From assembly GCA_947652115.1 (NCBI GenBank), contig OX393572.1, positions 15,387,862-15,451,861 on the forward strand: 64,000 nucleotides of DNA. The letters run 5' to 3'. Source of the DNA: Blastomussa wellsi. Taxonomy: Eukaryota > Cnidaria > Anthozoa > Scleractinia > Plerogyridae. The notes beneath the pieces were generated by a model. The model ran no database searches. It had not been told where the DNA came from and worked only from the letters and a program-made list of their open reading frames with translations. The position numbers were made by a program, and so were the translations under genes. Each line of letters starts with the position of its first letter. Within the stretch, counting starts at the first letter, position 1. Positions 59,510 through 64,000 of the stretch are shown here, piece by piece.

Positions 59510-60111
59510 CAGTGGAACCCCGGTTAAACAAACTCGAACCATCCCGATAAAACGAGACAAATCTCCGGATGTTACGAACTTCTAGATAATAACATTTCCG
59601 GGTATAGTGAATCTCCCGATGTAGCAAACCCCCAGATATAGGAAGCCCCCGCGTGTAGCAAACCACCTGACATAGGAAGCTCCAGGTATAGCAAACCCCT
59701 GGATATAGGAAGCCCCCGGGTGTAGGACACCTCTGGATCTAGGAAGCCTCGGGTGTGGCAAACTTCCTGATATAGGAAATCTCAGGATGAAGCTGAATAC
59801 AGGGAACCTCCGGGTGTATCACACTTCTTGGTATAAGGAACACTCAGGTGGACGAAACATTCAGATGTAAGAAACCCCGTGTGGAGTAAACCTAGGGTAT
59901 AGGGAATCTCATTGACGGTTTAGCGAGCCTGCGGATACAGGGAACCCCCGTGTGTAACAAACTTTCGGATATAGGGAACCTCCAGATAATGGTAGCAACG
60001 AACCTCTCATTTTATCAAACCAGCTATTTCTAGAAACTTACTGAAGCGGAAATCGAATGAAGTGAACTAAATTTTCGGAACAAACGAGTTTGTAAAACCG
60101 GGATTGTACTG
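59510..60111. mobile_element. 602-bp pogo/Tigger-like miniature element with self-similar interior, in or after the glycanase 3' UTR
   Basis: Left end CAGTGGAACCCCGGTTAAAC and the complement of the right end (CAGTACAATCCCGGTTTTAC) agree at most positions, and both continue AAACTCG. TA follows the right end. The interior is not a spacer but about 20 degenerate units of roughly 20 to 25 bp such as GATATAGGAAGCCCCCGGGT, each resembling the terminus. No coding capacity. Confidence 0.7.
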
Positions 60112-60264
60112 TAGTATATTTGAACTGTAGATGTACACATTCTTTATGCAGTCTAGCACTCATTTACCATCATCTAGCAAATGTAAGATGGCGGATCGTG
60201 GGTGATAATGAAAAAAAAAACAGAAAAATGATACTTTACTAAAAGAGAAAAACATCATGGGTGC

Positions 60265-60270
60265 AATAAA
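60265..60270 (+). terminator. Candidate polyadenylation signal of the glycanase gene
   Basis: The first clear AATAAA after the stop, about 780 bases downstream. It lies in a reverse copy of the GGAGCTACGT MITE family, so the signal would be supplied by a repeat. Confidence 0.3.
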
Positions 60271-60385
60271 AACCAAAATTAACCAAGAATAGCTAAGGAA
60301 GTGAGAAGTTTGAAACAGATTACAAATGACGAATTTGAAAAATTTAGGCTACTTTTTACAAGGCGTGCAAACGAAACAAGCCAGT

Positions 60386-62680
60386 TTTATAAGGTGTTCC
60401 GTCCTTAACATAATTATAGCTCGTTTAACTTTCAAGTGAATGCCGCTAAATCAAACCCGAAGTAATCACACAAAGGAAACAGACAATCCATCGAACCAAT
60501 CAAAACTCGTAGCCGACGCAGCGCGGGAAAACGCGGGCGACCGAGTCACGATCGGTTTTGTTTTCATTTCTGATTGGTCGAGAAGTGGCGCGACTGTTTA
60601 AACCAATCATGAAACAAAGTGAGTATAACAAAAGCTATTCTGGCTCACTTTCGACACTAAATTGATTGCCGCTCTAGGATGACTATAACAGACAAATTCT
60701 TGAGTCTCAATTAAAAGATCAAGGTTTTTACTGTTGCAACAAATAAATAGTAGTAGGAATAATGTAAGTGGGATAGGTGCATGAAGGAAAATACGGTCTA
60801 TATCTAGATATTAGAAAAATTACAATTAGTAATGCGAAAACCGGGGTAAGGATAGCTAGGGCGATGTAAACATTTTAACTAAAATTTTTGCCAGGTAGTT
60901 TTACGAAATACTCCTATGGAAAAAGTTTGGAACAAATATCATTATCGGTATGGCTAATAGAAGGATGCTCTTTCTCTTCAAGAAATCAATTAATCTATAT
61001 TTCGCTTTCACGTTAATTTACAAGGAACAGAGTGTAATAAAGCACCATAAAATACGTATAGATTTCAAGAACATGGCAAATCATTAAAACCATTTTAACT
61101 TGTCCATTATCTGAGTATCGTATTGACCAATAAATTTTGGCCTTTACCGTAGTGCCAGCCTCGATCAATTTTTATTCATGTTAAATTAATTTATCTTCTT
61201 TTTTCGACCTCTTCATGGGAACCCACTGGAATGTTGCTCTCGCTTCGCTTGAAATTATTTTTTACCCACTACAGGAAGAAAGGCTGCCTTTTATGCATCT
61301 GAAAAGCTTTGCTCTCGTGAAACGATCCACACGGAACTCTTACAAAGCTACTCTGGAGGTCTAGGCAATTGGTATTTATCCATGACGCATGTCCGCGTTT
61401 TTACTACTGTCTTGTAATCAATCCATGAATTTCTTCATCACATTGTTCAAATTTGACGTAGACTCGCTAGGCGACTCATCTTTCTCGTGACTTCAGGATG
61501 TTTCAAAAAGTTGATTCAGCATTGTAATTGAATGATAAACAGCTTTCAAAACGTCTTGTAAATGAAATTATATCCCTTGAGAAACCCTTCTTTAAAAAAA
61601 CTCTAGGGAGTATTAGGAACATGTAGGCTTCCTCTGCATTCACAAGTTTAAGGGGCAATTATTCGCCTTCTGGAAATGAAACAAAAAGTAAACGTTTCGC
61701 CTACACAAATTGGAATCACGGCCGAACAACTATTAGAAGGAATTTCGAAAATAATTATTTACATTATAGAAGGGTGTGACCACGCGCTTATTGTGTGAAA
61801 GTGCCAAAGTCGGTGTAGTTCGTGTAGTCGGTGTAGTTCGTGTAGTCGGTCGGTGAAGTCGGTGTAGTGTCAGAGTAGTCGGTGTAGTTCGTGTAGTTCG
61901 TGTAGTCGGTCGGTGTAGTCCGTGTAGTCGTAGTCGGTGTAGTCTCAGAGTAGTCGGTGTAGTTCGTGTAGTCAGTGTAGTCGGTGAAGTCAAAGATAAA
62001 ATTGTCGAGTTATTTACGTATCCGCTTTTGGAAATTGCCCCTACGAGGCAGGGTGATCGGCTTTCGCATTCTATAATCCACAATGTTGCTTCTACAAAAC
62101 TATACGAATCACGCACGATGATAATGTGACTAAATTTATTTAATAAAATGATAATTCATGTACAAGTTATCGTTTCTGGTATATTGCCAGTAAAACTCGC
62201 GAACGATGTCAAAGATGTCCTTAGTATATTATAGTGCTGTTTTCTAGTGGTGTGACACCGCTTTACAATCACGATAAACAACAAAATCACTTATTAAGTA
62301 TAAATTAAAGATATCAATTAAAAGATAATGAAAATATAAAACCATAAAACTTGAAAATAAACTATGTTCAGCAAACAAAAGGCGTGCTTGAAAAATGTTT
62401 CGAGTAAGCTTCAGAAAGTGATTAAGTTTTAAAAGGTGCTTAGTGTAGTTTGTTAACAATGGCCAGCCAATACATCGGTTGGTATCAAACTTAACTGAAA
62501 AGGTTGTTATGGAGGACACAAACTTAAAAAAAAAACACTCCTCAGGACCAAAAGAATACCGTATTGGAGTCGCAAGCAGATTACAAGCAAATTTTGGACG
62601 ACGCAAGCAAATTCGTAGAGAGCTATTGGCAGAGAGGTTAAACGATGAGATCGGTGCGAATGAAATAATTATAGGAGAGA
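60386..62680. other. 2.3-kb gene-free region with a minisatellite
   Basis: No supported gene on either strand. It contains a CCAATCA / GCGCGGGAAA repeat-like segment (60495-60610) and a 9-10-bp minisatellite (61808-61991); the rest is AT-rich. Confidence 0.5.
61808..61991. repeat. GTGTAGTCG / GTGTAGTTC minisatellite
   Basis: About 18 units of 9 to 10 bp (GTGTAGTCG, GTGTAGTTC, AGTCGGT). A long open frame on the - strand here is Thr/Arg/Pro-rich and is a product of the repeat. Confidence 0.9.
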
Positions 62681-62689
62681 AAGATGATT

Positions 62690-63975
62690 GAGATTGGAGG
62701 ACTGAAGGAATATCAAGGAAGGATACAAGTGGATTGGAGAGAGTTAAAAAGTTTTGTGCGGGTGTACTAGGGTTGGGGTTTAGGGAACATTAGGGAAGGC
62801 GAGGAATAGGGAGGTCGGGACGAATTGAAACAATTTGTAGAGGGAAGGATTAGGGGGCTAAGAGATTGGGATTGAGGATAAGGGGAAATGGAAGAAGGGT
62901 GGAGTGGGTTGAGGGATTTGGGTGGTTAAGGGACAGGGATTGGGAGACAAGGGAAATTGGAGAGGGTAAGGCTTAGGGTTTGGGATTACGGGATTTGGGT
63001 GGTTAAGGGACAGGGATTGCGAGACAAGGGAAATTGGAGAGGGTAAGGCTTAGGGTTTGGGATTACGGGATTTGGGTGGTTAAGGGACAGGGATTGGGAG
63101 ACAAGGGAAATTGGAGAGGGTAAGGCTTAGGGTTTGGGATTACGGGATTTGGGTGGTTAAGGGACAGGGATTGGGAGACAAGGGAAATTGGAGAGGGTAA
63201 GGCTTAGGGTTTGGGATTACGGGATTTGGGTGGTTAAGGGACAGGGATTGCGAGACAAGGGAAATTGGAGAGGGTAAGGCTTAGGGTTTGGGATTACGGG
63301 ATTTGGGTGGTTAAGGGACAGGGATTGGGAGATAAGGGAAATTGGAGAGGGTAAGGCTTAGGGTTTGGGATTACGGAATTTGGGTGGTTAAGGGACAGGG
63401 ATTGGGAGACAAGGGAAGTTTGAGAGGGTAAGGCTTAGGGTTTGGGATTACGGGATTTGGGTGGTTAAGGGACAGGGATTGCGAGACAAGGGAAATTGGA
63501 GAGGGTAAGGCTTAGGGTTTGGGATTACGGGATTTGGGTGGTTAAGGGACAGGGATTGGGAGACAAGGGAAATTGGAGAGGGTAAGGCTTAGGGTTTGGG
63601 ATTACGGGATTTGGGTGGTTAAGGGACAGGGATTGGGAGACAAGGGAAATTGGAGAGGGTAAGGCTTAGGGTTTGGGATTACGGGATTAGGGAAGGATGA
63701 GGAATTGGGGAATTAGGGACGTTTGGGAAGGGATGACCCCTCTCCCACTCCACCCTTGTACCAATCACCCTTATCCTCAGTCCCAATCCCTTGGCTCTCT
63801 AATCCTCCCCTCTACAAAATTGTTACAACTCATTCCAACCTCCCCATTTCACCCCTCTCCAAATGCCCCCTAAACCCCAACTCCAATACATCTATACCAA
63901 ACTTTTAACTTTTCCCAATCCAAGTGCAATCCCCTTTGGTATTCTCATTCCTCTAATTCCAACCATGCTTTCCTC
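62690..63975. mobile_element. Large inverted-repeat element with a 77-bp tandem array at its centre
   Basis: The left arm (about 62690-62913) and right arm (about 63735-63975) are complements: GGTTGGGGTTTAGGG, AATTTGTAGAGGG, GATTGAGGATAAGGG and GGGTGGAGTGGG recur in inverted order. Between them lie ten copies of a 77-bp G-rich unit from 62914 to 63683. The element probably continues past 64000. Confidence 0.8.
62914..63683 (+). repeat. 77-bp tandem repeat, 10 copies
   Basis: Units start at 62914, 62991, 63068, 63145, 63222, 63299, 63376, 63453, 63530 and 63607 (each GGATTTGGGTGGTTAAGGGA). Copies are almost identical, differing at scattered bases; GATTGC replaces GATTGG in three of them. Units contain GCTTAGGGTTTGGG, only loosely telomere-like. 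Confidence 0.95.
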
Positions 63976-64000
63976 CTTTTAAATGATTTTGGTGAGTGTC

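Noticed and set aside
61733..62116. 127-codon open frame on the - strand, Thr/Arg/Pro-rich
   Set aside because: It is a reading of the GTGTAGTCG minisatellite.
62914..63683. Regular repeats as a CRISPR array
   Set aside because: The whole 77-bp period is conserved, with no unique spacers, in an animal genome. It is a tandem satellite.

Overview
The window is a stretch of nuclear genome from an invertebrate animal. Genes are rich in short exons with GT-AG introns, intergenic DNA is AT-rich, and there are dozens of short foldback transposons, tRNA-derived SINE copies and one LINE. The domain architectures are animal-specific, and the gene content and repeat style fit an anthozoan cnidarian such as a stony coral. 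The phylum is my inference; no marker here proves it. I recognised no rRNA gene, functional tRNA gene or CRISPR array.

Positions 1 to about 34530 hold, on the + strand, the 3' three quarters or so of one TRIO/Kalirin gene. I placed 42 coding exons whose phases all join without a conflict, giving about 1678 residues: DH1-PH1, SH3, acidic linker, DH2-PH2, linker, SH3, Ig, FN3, protein kinase, conserved tail, and a C-terminal Thr-Thr-Val. The spectrin and Sec14 parts would lie left of the window. Candidate alternative ends are visible: a short terminal exon after PH1, and possible new first exons ahead of SH3-1, which would give separate GEF1-only and GEF2-kinase products. A further intron lies in the 3' UTR.

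From 35411 to 43504, on the - strand, there is an intronless seven-helix membrane protein resembling the PRRT3/PRRT4 family, then a small three-exon gene that I could not identify. Between and around them lie foldback elements, a SINE and a minisatellite.

From 45303 to 59482, on the + strand, there is a complete 14-exon gene for a cytosolic peptide:N-glycanase (NGLY1 family). It carries an N-terminal thioredoxin domain with an intact WCGPC site, ahead of the PUB domain, the zinc-binding/transglutaminase-like core with its Cys-His-Asp triad, and the PAW domain. Intron 6 holds a 5'-truncated L1/Tx1-type LINE with a perfect 16-bp target duplication and a lost reverse-transcriptase core.

The right end (59483 to 64000) is gene-free. 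It contains a pogo-like miniature element with a self-similar interior, a GTGTAGTCG-type minisatellite, and a large inverted-repeat element whose centre is ten copies of a 77-bp unit. The two large genes are not an operon. TRIO links Rho GTPase activation and kinase signalling at the cortex, and the glycanase acts in ER-associated degradation.
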